A stretch of DNA of 22,870 nucleotides from the NCBI GenBank assembly GCA_900551495.1, contig URWG01000010.1, positions 1-22,870 on the forward strand, read 5' to 3'. This DNA is from an uncultured Eubacteriales bacterium (GTDB lineage: Bacteria; Bacillota; Clostridia; Oscillospirales; Oscillospiraceae). Shown here piece after piece: positions 1 to 11,142 of this stretch (position 1 is the first letter of the stretch; every line of letters begins with the position of its first letter). Position numbers and translations under genes: made by a program. The notes under the pieces are model-generated. The model saw only the letters and a program-made list of their open reading frames with translations. It ran no database searches and was not told the origin of the DNA.

Positions 1-3580
<3,580 letters not shown>

Positions 3581-3595
3581 GGTATTCCTCCTCCT

Positions 3596-6500
3596 TTATT
3601 CTTCCTCGCCCACGTCGCTGAAGTCGAAATCGTCTTCCTCGTCGTCGGCGGTATCGTCCTCGTCGCCCAGCCCGATGATCTGCGAGATGGCGTTCACATC
3701 GCCGTCAACGCTGTCGGGATCAATGCCGTAGCCGGAGGAGAGTACTTCGTTCTCGTCGGTAACGTAGCTTTCGTTGCCGGCGGTGTAGACCACATCGTCC
3801 TCGTCCTCGTCGCGCAGCTCGATCTCCTCGCCCTGCTCGTCCAGCACGCGGATGTCGAGGCAGAGGGATTGCAGCTCCTTGACCAAAACCTTGAACGATT
3901 CCGGAACGCCGGGCTTGGGAACGTTGTGACCCTTGACGATTGCTTCGTAGGTCTTGACACGACCGGTCACATCGTCGGACTTGACGGTCAGAATTTCTTG
4001 CAGGGTATAAGCCGCGCCGTAAGCCTCCAGCGCCCAAACTTCCATTTCGCCGAAGCGCTGACCGCCGAACTGCGCCTTGCCGCCGAGCGGCTGCTGGGTC
4101 ACGAGGCTGTACGGACCGGTGGAACGGGCATGGATCTTATCATCGACCAGATGGTGCAGCTTGAGGAAGTAGGGGTAGCCGACCGTAACGAGGTTATCGA
4201 ACGGCTCGCCGGTACGACCGTCGTACAGAACGGTCTTGCCGTCCTCACGCAGACCCGCAAGCTGCAGGGTTTCGCGGATGTCCTTCTCGTTCGCACCGTC
4301 AAAGATCGGGGTAGCGACCTTCCAGCCGAGCGCGTGGGCAGCGTAGCCGAGGTGGACCTCCAGCACCTGTCCGATGTTCATACGGGACGGAACGCCCAGC
4401 GGATTCAGAACGATGTCCAGCGGCGTGCCGTCGGGCAGGAAGGGCATATCCTCCTCCGGCAGGATGCGGGAGACGACGCCCTTGTTGCCGTGGCGACCCG
4501 CCATTTTATCGCCGACGGAGATCTTGCGCTTCTGCGCAATATAAACGCGGACGACCTTGCTGACGCCGGGCGAAAGCTCGTCGCCGTTCTGACGGGTAAA
4601 AACCTTGACATCCACAACAATACCCGCCTCGCCGTGCGGGACCTTCAGGGAGGTATCGCGGACCTCGCGTGCCTTCTCGCCGAAGATCGCACGCAGCAGG
4701 CGCTCCTCTGCGGTCAGCTCCGTCTCGCCCTTCGGCGTGACCTTGCCAACCAAATAGTCTCCTGACTTAACCTCGGCGCCGATACGAATCACGCCGTCCT
4801 CGTCGAGATCCTTGAGGGTATCCTCGCCGACATTGGGAATATCTCTTGTAATTTCCTCGGGCCCGAGCTTGGTATCGCGCGCTTCGGTCTCGTGCTCCTC
4901 GATGTGGATAGACGTGAACACGTCCTCACGCACCAGCCGCTCGTTGAGCAGGATGGCGTCCTCGTAGTTGTAGCCTTCCCATGTGACGAAGCCGATCAGC
5001 ACGTTCTTGCCCAGCGCGATCTCACCCTGCGAGCAGGCGGGACCGTCGGCAATGACCTGATCGAACGCAACGTGCTCACCCACGGTGACGATCGGGCGCT
5101 GGTTGACGCAGGTGCCCTGGTTGGAGCGGGCGAATTTGGTCAGGGTGTAATCCTTGACCTCGCCGTCGTCATAGCGGACCGAAATGCTGTCGGCACTGAC
5201 GCAGGTCACGGTGCCCTCGCCCTCCGCCTTGATACAGACCTCGGAGTCCACGGCACACTTCTGCTCGATGCCGGTGGCGACGATCGGCGCCTCCGTTACC
5301 ATCAGCGGCACCGCCTGACGCTGCATGTTCGCACCCATCAGAGCACGGTTTGCGTCGTCGTTCTGCAGGAAGGGGATGAATGCCGTCGCGATGGAGGTCA
5401 TCATCTTGGGCGAAACGTCGAGGTAGTCGATCACCTCGCGGTCAACGGCGATGATCTCGTCGCGGTGGCGGCAGGTGATGCGGGAGTTGAGCAGCATACC
5501 GTTCTCATCGACCGGCTCCTTCGCCTGCGCGATATGGTAGTCATCCTCGACGTCGGCAGCCATGTACTCCACCTTGTCGGTGACGCGGGAGCCGATGTAC
5601 TTGCCGTTCTCGTCGTAGACTCTCTCGACCTTGCGGTACGGCGCCTCAACGAAGCCGTACTCGTTGATCTGCGCGAAGCTTGCCAGATAGTTAATCAAGC
5701 CGATGTTCGGACCTTCCGGCGTCTCAATCGGGCACATACGACCGTAGTGGCTGTAGTGAACGTCGCGGACGTCGAAGGAGGCGCGCTCACGGCTCAGACC
5801 GCCGGGACCGAGCGCGGAAAGGCGGCGCTTGTGGGTCAGCTCGGCAAGGGGGTTATTCTGGTCCATGAACTGCGACAGCGGGGAGGAGCCGAAGAACTCC
5901 TTGATGACCGCCGTCACGGGACGAATGTTAATCAGGTTCTGCGGGGTAACGGTGTCGAGGTCCTGCACCGTCATGCGCTCGCGGATTACGCGCTCAAGAC
6001 GGGTAAAGCCGACACGGAACTGGTTTTGCAGCAGCTCGCCCACGCAGCGCAGACGGCGGTTGCCCAAATGGTCGATGTCGTCCGTCGTCCCCACGCCGCA
6101 GGCAACGCAGTTGAGATAATTGATCGACGCGAGAATATCGTCATGGGTAATGTGCTTCGGAATCAGCTCGTCCCGACGCTCCTCGATCGCCTCCTCCCAG
6201 CCGTCGGCGGGAACGGTATCGAGCATCTCAAACAGGACGCTGCGGCAGACCTTTTCCTTAATGCCGTACTGCGCGGGGTCGAAATCGACGAAGCTCTTCA
6301 TGTCCACCATGAAGTTCGAGAAAAGCTTGCGGCTCTTGCCGCCGACGGTAATGACCGCCTCGCAGACGCCGCGGGCGGACAGCTCCTTGGCTTTGGCTCG
6401 GTTGAGCACCTCGCCGGGCATGGCAAGGATCTCTCCGGTGCGCGGGTCGGAGACCGGCTCGGCAAGCTCCTGACCGCTCAGGCGGCTCCACAGGTCGAGC

Positions 6501-7333
6501 TTCTTGTTGAATTTATAGCGTCCGACCTTGGATACATCGTAGCGGCGGGGGTCAAAGAACAGACCGTCCAAATAAGCCTCGGAATTCTCAACCGTGGGCG
6601 GCTCACCCGGGCGCAGGCGGCGATAAATCTCCAGCAGGCTGTCCTCGCGGGTCTTGCAGGGGTCCTTTTCCAGCGTCGCCATGATGCGCTCGTCCTCGCC
6701 GAACAGCTCCAAAATCTGCCCGTCCTTCTCCACGCCGAGGGCGCGGATGAGGCAGGTGATGGGGAGCTTGCGGTTCTTATCGATACGGACGTAGAAGCAG
6801 TTTTGCAGGTCGGTTTCGTATTCCAGCCATGCGCCGCGGTACGGAATGACCGTCGCGGTGTAGACGTGCTGGTCCGCCTTGTCCACGGTGTCGCCGTAGT
6901 ACATGCCGGGAGAGCGTACGATCTGCGAAACAATGACGCGCTCGGCGCCGTTGATTACAAACGTGCCGCCGTTGGTCATCAGCGGGAAATCGCCCATAAA
7001 GATTTCCTGATCCTTGATCTCGCCGGTTTGCTTGTTGAGCAGGCGCACGCGAACCTTGATGGGCTTGGCATAGGTCGCGTCGCGCTCCTTGCACTCCTCT
7101 ACGGTGTACTTCGGCTTTTCGTCGAGGGAGTAGTCGAGGAACGACAGCTCAAGATTTCCGGTGTAGTCGGTGATTGCAGCCACGTCACGGAATACCTCGC
7201 GCAGCCCCTCGTTGAGGAACCAGTTGTAGGAATCCTTTTGAATTTTCAGGAGGTTTGGCATTTGCAGCAGCTCCTGATACTTCGCGTAGCTCTTACGCTC
7301 CGTCTTGCCGAACTTCACGTCATGAACTTGCAT
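3596..7333 (-). CDS. rpoB: DNA-directed RNA polymerase subunit beta
   Basis: Beta subunit of RNA polymerase, 1245 residues, full length for Clostridia. The rifampicin-resistance region is intact and wild-type: FFGSSPLSQFMDQNNP near residues 480-495, with D491, H501 and S506 at the E. coli 516, 526 and 531 positions, so a rifampicin-sensitive enzyme is predicted. GDKMAGRHGNKG and the C-terminal FGEMEVWALEAYGA motif are present. About 70 C-terminal residues form a very acidic, Asp/Glu-rich tail. The ATG at 7333 gives the expected clostridial N-terminus (VKFGKTERKSYAK), but the Shine-Dalgarno is weak and distant (GAAAGG, about 15 nt upstream). The gene is first in its operon, with its own promoter at 7536-7564, and is not preceded by rplJ/rplL. 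Confidence 0.98.
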   Translation of the reverse strand: MQVHDVKFGKTERKSYAKYQELLQMPNLLKIQKDSYNWFLNEGLREVFRDVAAITDYTGNLELSFLDYSLDEKPKYTVEECKERDATYAKPIKVRVRLLNKQTGEIKDQEIFMGDFPLMTNGGTFVINGAERVIVSQIVRSPGMYYGDTVDKADQHVYTATVIPYRGAWLEYETDLQNCFYVRIDKNRKLPITCLIRALGVEKDGQILELFGEDERIMATLEKDPCKTREDSLLEIYRRLRPGEPPTVENSEAYLDGLFFDPRRYDVSKVGRYKFNKKLDLWSRLSGQELAEPVSDPRTGEILAMPGEVLNRAKAKELSARGVCEAVITVGGKSRKLFSNFMVDMKSFVDFDPAQYGIKEKVCRSVLFEMLDTVPADGWEEAIEERRDELIPKHITHDDILASINYLNCVACGVGTTDDIDHLGNRRLRCVGELLQNQFRVGFTRLERVIRERMTVQDLDTVTPQNLINIRPVTAVIKEFFGSSPLSQFMDQNNPLAELTHKRRLSALGPGGLSRERASFDVRDVHYSHYGRMCPIETPEGPNIGLINYLASFAQINEYGFVEAPYRKVERVYDENGKYIGSRVTDKVEYMAADVEDDYHIAQAKEPVDENGMLLNSRITCRHRDEIIAVDREVIDYLDVSPKMMTSIATAFIPFLQNDDANRALMGANMQRQAVPLMVTEAPIVATGIEQKCAVDSEVCIKAEGEGTVTCVSADSISVRYDDGEVKDYTLTKFARSNQGTCVNQRPIVTVGEHVAFDQVIADGPACSQGEIALGKNVLIGFVTWEGYNYEDAILLNERLVREDVFTSIHIEEHETEARDTKLGPEEITRDIPNVGEDTLKDLDEDGVIRIGAEVKSGDYLVGKVTPKGETELTAEERLLRAIFGEKAREVRDTSLKVPHGEAGIVVDVKVFTRQNGDELSPGVSKVVRVYIAQKRKISVGDKMAGRHGNKGVVSRILPEEDMPFLPDGTPLDIVLNPLGVPSRMNIGQVLEVHLGYAAHALGWKVATPIFDGANEKDIRETLQLAGLREDGKTVLYDGRTGEPFDNLVTVGYPYFLKLHHLVDDKIHARSTGPYSLVTQQPLGGKAQFGGQRFGEMEVWALEAYGAAYTLQEILTVKSDDVTGRVKTYEAIVKGHNVPKPGVPESFKVLVKELQSLCLDIRVLDEQGEEIELRDEDEDDVVYTAGNESYVTDENEVLSSGYGIDPDSVDGDVNAISQIIGLGDEDDTADDEEDDFDFSDVGEEE

Positions 7334-7529
7334 ATTGGGTCATCACAGCCTTTCTCGAATATGGGATGTGTGTTGCACAAAATCGGGGGTGCGGGAGCCC
7401 TGCCGCAAAATGACACACTCGGGTGCGTTGGCAATTTGTCAGTCTCATCTCTTGCAATCGCGCCTCCGCCATGGTATAATGCAGTCACGATGGTGGAAAA
7501 GTGTGCTTGGCAATATTCCCGCAGTTTAG
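7334..7529 (-). promoter_or_regulatory. rpoB 5' leader with stem-loops
   Basis: Untranslated leader predicted between the rpoB promoter and start codon. It can fold into an outer 6-bp stem (7368-7373 with 7413-7418) enclosing an inner stem TGCGG/CCGCA (7390-7394 with 7403-7407). No T-run follows, so it is not an obvious intrinsic attenuator. It also holds a 50-codon reading frame (7320-7472) that overlaps the rpoB start but has no good ribosome binding site. No riboswitch or ribosomal-protein leader family was recognised. Confidence 0.4.
7452..7480 (+). promoter_or_regulatory. candidate plus-strand promoter inside the rpoB leader
   Basis: TTGCAA (7452-7457) and TATAAT (7475-7480) are 17 nt apart on the plus strand, opposite to rpoB. 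A transcript starting near 7487 would meet a possible terminator at 7500-7557 and the strong hairpin at 7605-7637. No coding gene lies downstream on this strand, so it would make a short RNA or be a chance match. Confidence 0.35.
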
Positions 7530-7535
7530 GGGACT

Positions 7536-7564
7536 ATTATAGCACATCTTTTTTTTTGCGTCAA
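7536..7564 (-). promoter_or_regulatory. SigA-type promoter of rpoBC
   Basis: On the minus strand, TTGACG (7559-7564) and TATAAT (7536-7541) are separated by exactly 17 nt, including a run of nine A. This is close to the housekeeping consensus. Transcription should start near 7529, giving a leader of about 195 nt before the rpoB ATG at 7333. Based on motif match only. Confidence 0.85.
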
Positions 7565-7604
7565 TGAATTTTTTCATAATTTCTCCTGTTTTATAAGAAA
7601 AATC

Positions 7605-7646
7605 GCCGATGACAGAGGTTTTTTCTCTGTCATCGGCTGTTTTTTA
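7605..7646. terminator. bidirectional intrinsic terminator downstream of udg
   Basis: A perfect 13-bp stem (7605-7617 with 7625-7637) closes a 7-nt loop. The minus strand continues GATTTTTC, ending the dacF-udg transcript before the rpoB promoter. The plus strand continues TGTTTTTT, so it could also stop rightward transcription from the leader region. Confidence 0.9.
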
Positions 7647-7738
7647 TGTTTGATGATGTCCAAATCCTCAAAAATCCCCTGTTCACACCGCTGTGCGTCC
7701 CTTTTTCGGTACAGCGCGGAGGCTTCGTCAAAGCTTCC

Positions 7739-8293
7739 TCAATAATACCGCAGTCTTTTCCGGATTTCCAGCAGATCGGCGAAGGTCTCCGGTCGCTTGG
7801 AGGGGTCGCGCAGCAGCGCGGAGGGATGATACAGCGCGGTATACAGCACACCGTCGCGCTCGGACCAGTTGCCGTGCTCGCGGGTGATGCGGAAATCGGG
7901 CCTGATGAGCCGCATTGCCGCAATCCTGCCGAGGCAGACAATCATCTTCGGCCGCAAAATGCGAAGCTGCTCAAAAAGGTAGCCGATACAGGCGTCCTGC
8001 TCGTCGTCCATCGGGTCGCGGTTCTGCGGCGGGCGGCATTTGACGATGTTGCAGATGTAGCTGTTCTCACGGCTCAGGTCGATGATGGAGAGCATATCGT
8101 CCAGCAGCTTTCCCGCCGGACCGACGAACGGCTCCCCTTGCAGATCCTCCTGCTGTCCGGGTCCCTCGCCGACAAAGACGACGGGCGAGGGCACGGGGCC
8201 GACGCCGAACACCAAGTTTGTCCTCGTCGCGCCCAGCCGACATTTTTTGCAGTCCGCGCAGCGCCTTTGCAGCGCGTCCATCTCATTGCTCAC
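7739..8293 (-). CDS. uracil-DNA glycosylase, family 4 (Fe-S type)
   Basis: Removes uracil from DNA to begin base-excision repair. The 184-residue product fits the compact family-4 enzymes that carry a 4Fe-4S cluster. Likely ligands are C15, C18, C86 and C102, with the 16-residue gap between the last pair expected for the family. Motif A is GEGPGQQED (42-50), followed by GEPFVGPAGKLLD; the second motif is HPSALLR (156-162). The GTG start at 8293 is preferred because GGAGGAG sits 8 nt upstream. It overlaps the dacF stop by 11 nt, so the pair is translationally coupled. A longer frame from 8359 would lie wholly over dacF and has no such site. The gene is followed by a strong terminator. Confidence 0.93.
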   Translation of the reverse strand: MSNEMDALQRRCADCKKCRLGATRTNLVFGVGPVPSPVVFVGEGPGQQEDLQGEPFVGPAGKLLDDMLSIIDLSRENSYICNIVKCRPPQNRDPMDDEQDACIGYLFEQLRILRPKMIVCLGRIAAMRLIRPDFRITREHGNWSERDGVLYTALYHPSALLRDPSKRPETFADLLEIRKRLRYY

Positions 8294-9854
8294 GCATCCG
8301 TCTCCTCCGTTCCTCCCTGCGGCGGCGCTCCTCGGCGCGTTTTCTCGCCTGCCGTGCATTTGCCGCGCGGACGAGCAGCAGGAACACCAGCAGGATCAGC
8401 ACGACCAGCAGCGGCAGGACGATATACCAGTAGTCCCAAATTCGTGTCTCGGTCTGCGTCGTCGGCGCGGGCGTATCGGGGCGGCGCATGCGCATCCCTG
8501 GTGCTGTGCGGCGGCTGTCTGCCCGGTCACAGGCGCTCGGAGGCTTTTCCGCCGCCCGCTCGACCGCCGTCAGGGTAACAAGGTCGCTGCTTGCCACACG
8601 CCGCCCGCGATAGAGCGCAACGACCGTACCGACGCGCTCCCCCTTTTGCAGAGGCGCCTCCAGCTGTGCGCCGTCGTAATCCAGCCGCATGGTGACCTCC
8701 GACGGGTCAAACTCGTTCGGCAGCAGCGCCGAAACATTGTCCTTTGCCCGAACGACCACGCTGCCCGTCCCCTCGGCATAGAGCACCGTCGGCTGTCCGA
8801 GCATCGTAGTGTCCGTCAGGACCTGCCGCTCGGAGAAATTATCGAAGCCGTATTCAAACAGCCGCTTCGTCTCGACAAAGCGCATATCCTTCAGCGTGCC
8901 GTCCATATCCGGCTCCGTGCCGCAGCCGCAGACGACGCTCATCAGATTCAGTGTCCCGTCCGAAGCCGTGGAGACGAGGCAGCCGCCTGCCGGTGTGGTA
9001 AAGCCGGTCTTGACGCCGTGTGCCTTGTCATAAAAGTATTTGTCCTCTTTAATATCGCTCGTGAGGTAGTTCGTCGTTTCCAGCGTCCGCTCGGCGGAGA
9101 GATTCGTCGCCGGCACGATATGCTCCGTGGTGGTGGCAAACTCGCGGAACTGCGGGTCCTGCCACGCCTTCCGCGCCACGATGGAAATATCGCGGACGGT
9201 CGTATAGTGATCGTCATTGTGCAGACCGTGGGTGTTGGCATAGTGCGTTCCGGTCATGCCCAGCTCCGCCGCCCGCTGATTCATCAGATCGACAAACGAC
9301 GCAATATCGCCCGAGACATACTCGGCGATCACGTTGCAGCCCTCGTTCGCTGACGAGACCATAATGCAGTACAGAAGCTCGCGCAGGCTGAGCTGCTCGC
9401 CCTCCATCAGCCCCGCCGTGCTGCCGAATTCGCTCAGATTTTGCAGCGCCGTGCCCGAAACCGTGAGAATATCGTCGAGATTTCCGTGCTCCAGTGCCAG
9501 CAAACAGGTCATGATCTTGGTCAGGCTGGCGGGGTACAGCTTTTCGTCGATGTTTGTTTCATAGATCACCGTATCGGAATCGAGGTCGATCAGGATCGCC
9601 GCCTTTGCCGCGATGTCGATATGCTGCGGGAAGCCGTATTCCAGCAGGTCGCCGCGCGTCAGCGGGTCGTCCGACGCGGGCATCGTCCAGCCCTCGGTCG
9701 GCGCCTCGGTCACCGGCTCGCCGCTTTCATCCGTCTGCGGCTCGCTTGCCGTCTCCGCCTCGGTCGCCTCCGTTTCGGCAAACGCCGTCGGCACCGCAAG
9801 GGTCAGAAGCCAAAGCAGCGACAGAATGCAGGCAAAAACTCTGATTTTTTTCAT
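8283..9854 (-). CDS. dacF: D-alanyl-D-alanine carboxypeptidase (S11, DacF/PBP5-like)
   Basis: Penicillin-binding carboxypeptidase that trims the terminal D-Ala from peptidoglycan stem peptides outside the membrane. The 523-residue protein has a signal peptide (about 1-26, ending AFA), a Thr/Glu-rich linker (27-65), and the S11 catalytic domain with S110-L-T-K113, S168-A-N170 and K282-T-G284. A PBP5_C-like domain follows (about 335-430). Unlike the usual amphipathic anchor, the C-terminus is a hydrophobic transmembrane helix (476-495) followed by an Arg/Glu-rich cytosolic tail (about 497-523). Start: ATG at 9854 with AGGAGAG about 6 nt upstream; promoter at 9925-9952. It is cotranscribed with the overlapping uracil-DNA glycosylase gene. 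In Bacillus, dacF heads the spoIIA operon; here it is 4 kb away and inverted. Assignment to dacF rather than dacA/dacB is not certain. Confidence 0.9.
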   Translation of the reverse strand: MKKIRVFACILSLLWLLTLAVPTAFAETEATEAETASEPQTDESGEPVTEAPTEGWTMPASDDPLTRGDLLEYGFPQHIDIAAKAAILIDLDSDTVIYETNIDEKLYPASLTKIMTCLLALEHGNLDDILTVSGTALQNLSEFGSTAGLMEGEQLSLRELLYCIMVSSANEGCNVIAEYVSGDIASFVDLMNQRAAELGMTGTHYANTHGLHNDDHYTTVRDISIVARKAWQDPQFREFATTTEHIVPATNLSAERTLETTNYLTSDIKEDKYFYDKAHGVKTGFTTPAGGCLVSTASDGTLNLMSVVCGCGTEPDMDGTLKDMRFVETKRLFEYGFDNFSERQVLTDTTMLGQPTVLYAEGTGSVVVRAKDNVSALLPNEFDPSEVTMRLDYDGAQLEAPLQKGERVGTVVALYRGRRVASSDLVTLTAVERAAEKPPSACDRADSRRTAPGMRMRRPDTPAPTTQTETRIWDYWYIVLPLLVVLILLVFLLLVRAANARQARKRAEERRRREERRRRMREQ

Positions 9855-9884
9855 AATTCTCTCCTAAAAAGCCGCACGGCAGGA

Positions 9885-9914
9885 TTGCCGCCGCCCATAC
9901 CGATGTGATATAAT
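9885..9914 (+). promoter_or_regulatory. candidate promoter of the ComEA-like/two-component operon
   Basis: Plus-strand TTGCCG (9885-9890) and TATAAT (9909-9914) are 18 nt apart. The start would lie near 9921, about 100 nt before the ATG at 10025. It is back-to-back with, and nearly touches, the dacF promoter, so polymerase binding at the two could interfere. Confidence 0.5.
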
Positions 9915-9924
9915 AACGTAGTCC

Positions 9925-9952
9925 ATTATATCAGAAATCGAAATGATGTCAA
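9925..9952 (-). promoter_or_regulatory. SigA-type promoter of dacF-udg
   Basis: Minus-strand TTGACA (9947-9952) and TATAAT (9925-9930) have a 16-nt spacer; both hexamers match the consensus exactly. The start would fall near 9918, about 65 nt before the dacF ATG. Confidence 0.85.
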
Positions 9953-10024
9953 CGGACGAACCGAGACAAATCATCAATTTCTCGCGCATCGGGTCCTTTT
10001 CACCCGTCCGCATCGGGAGGCTGT

Positions 10025-10468
10025 ATGAAAAAGCTCAAAATCGAGTGGCTGTCGGCAGCGATCGTCCTGCTCTTTCTGGCGTTCACCGGCGGGCTTGCCG
10101 TCGGGCAGCGGCTGACGCAGGGCGAGCTGCGCATCGTGACAGAGAACGCGCCCGCAGCGCAGCTACAGGAGGCGACCGCCGAGCGCCCGATCACGGAAAC
10201 GGCAGCAGCGGCCGAACCGACGACCGCGCCGACGACCGTAACCGAGCCGTCCCGCGCCGCCGATGCACCGATCAACATTAACATTGCTGACAAGGAGACG
10301 CTGATGACCCTTCCGGGCATCGGCGAGGTACTGGCGCAGCGTATCATCGACTATCGGACGGAGCACGGTGCTTTTGCTTCCGTCACCGAGCTGCTGCAGG
10401 TCGAAGGGATCGGCAGCAAGCGTCTGAATGCCGTTTCGGAATACATAACAGTGGAGGATCAACCGTGA
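10025..10468 (+). CDS. ComEA-like membrane-anchored helix-hairpin-helix protein
   Basis: 147-residue protein with one N-terminal transmembrane helix or uncleaved signal (about 9-27), a low-complexity Ala/Thr/Glu/Pro linker (about 40-82) and a C-terminal helix-hairpin-helix pair (83-143). The pair begins NINIADKETLMTLPGIG and includes a second VEGIG turn (126-130). This is the DNA-binding module of ComEA, which captures DNA outside the cell during natural transformation. The SLBB domain of longer ComEA proteins is absent, and no comEC or comEB lies nearby, so a competence role is only inferred. Start: ATG at 10025 with GGGAGG about 4 nt upstream. Its TGA overlaps the GTG start of the response regulator (GTGA), which implies one operon. 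Confidence 0.8.
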   Translation: MKKLKIEWLSAAIVLLFLAFTGGLAVGQRLTQGELRIVTENAPAAQLQEATAERPITETAAAAEPTTAPTTVTEPSRAADAPININIADKETLMTLPGIGEVLAQRIIDYRTEHGAFASVTELLQVEGIGSKRLNAVSEYITVEDQP

Positions 10469-11142
10469 AAATATTGGTCGTAGACGACGAGGAGCTGCTC
10501 GTCAAGGGAATTCGCTTCAATCTGCAAAACGACGGCTTTCAGGTCATCACAGGCTCAAACGGGCGGGAGGCGATCGAGCTGGCACATAACCCCGAGGTCG
10601 GGCTGATCGTTCTGGACGTGATGATGCCGGAGATCGACGGGCTGGAGGCGTGCCGCCGCATCCGTGAATTTTCCGACGTTCCGATCATCATGCTCACCGC
10701 CCGCACCGAGGACATGGACAAGCTGCTGGGCTTTGAGCAGGGCGCGGACGATTATCTGACCAAGCCCTTCAACATTCTCGAGCTGAAGGCACGCATCCGG
10801 GCGCTGCTCCGTCGTTCCGCGGGAAGCACGCCCACGCAGGCAAACCGTCTGACCGTCGGCGATCTGACCGTTGACACGCAGGAGCGCAACGTCTACAAAA
10901 ACGGGCAGGCGGTGGAGCTGACCGCGCGGGAATTCGACGTGGTGGAGCTGCTGATGCGCAATCCGAACCGCGTCTACTCGCGCGAAAACCTGCTGGACAT
11001 GGTTTGGGGCTACGATTACCGCAGCGACATCCGCACGGTCGATGTCCACATCCGCCGTATCCGCGAAAAGTTAGAGACGGTTCCCGCCGCGCCGGAGTAT
11101 TTTATGACAAAGTGGGGAGTTGGGTACTATTTCAAAGCGTAA
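10465..11142 (+). CDS. OmpR/PhoB-family response regulator
   Basis: 225-residue two-component transcription factor. The receiver domain (1-115) has the acidic pocket D7, D8 and E9, phospho-acceptor D51, T78 and K100. The winged-helix DNA-binding domain (about 128-224) ends with the typical TVDVHIRRIREKLE and WGVGYYFKA segments. The start is GTG at 10465 with GGAGG 7 nt upstream; it overlaps the stop of the ComEA-like gene. The cognate kinase follows directly and overlaps it by 23 nt. By type it resembles PhoP/WalR/MtrA regulators; the regulon cannot be deduced from the window. Confidence 0.95.
   Translation: MKILVVDDEELLVKGIRFNLQNDGFQVITGSNGREAIELAHNPEVGLIVLDVMMPEIDGLEACRRIREFSDVPIIMLTARTEDMDKLLGFEQGADDYLTKPFNILELKARIRALLRRSAGSTPTQANRLTVGDLTVDTQERNVYKNGQAVELTAREFDVVELLMRNPNRVYSRENLLDMVWGYDYRSDIRTVDVHIRRIREKLETVPAAPEYFMTKWGVGYYFKA

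Noticed and set aside
8294..8359. Longer uracil-DNA glycosylase start at 8359
   Set aside because: The extra 22 residues lie within dacF, are unlike the family N-terminus and lack a ribosome binding site, whereas the GTG at 8293 has one.
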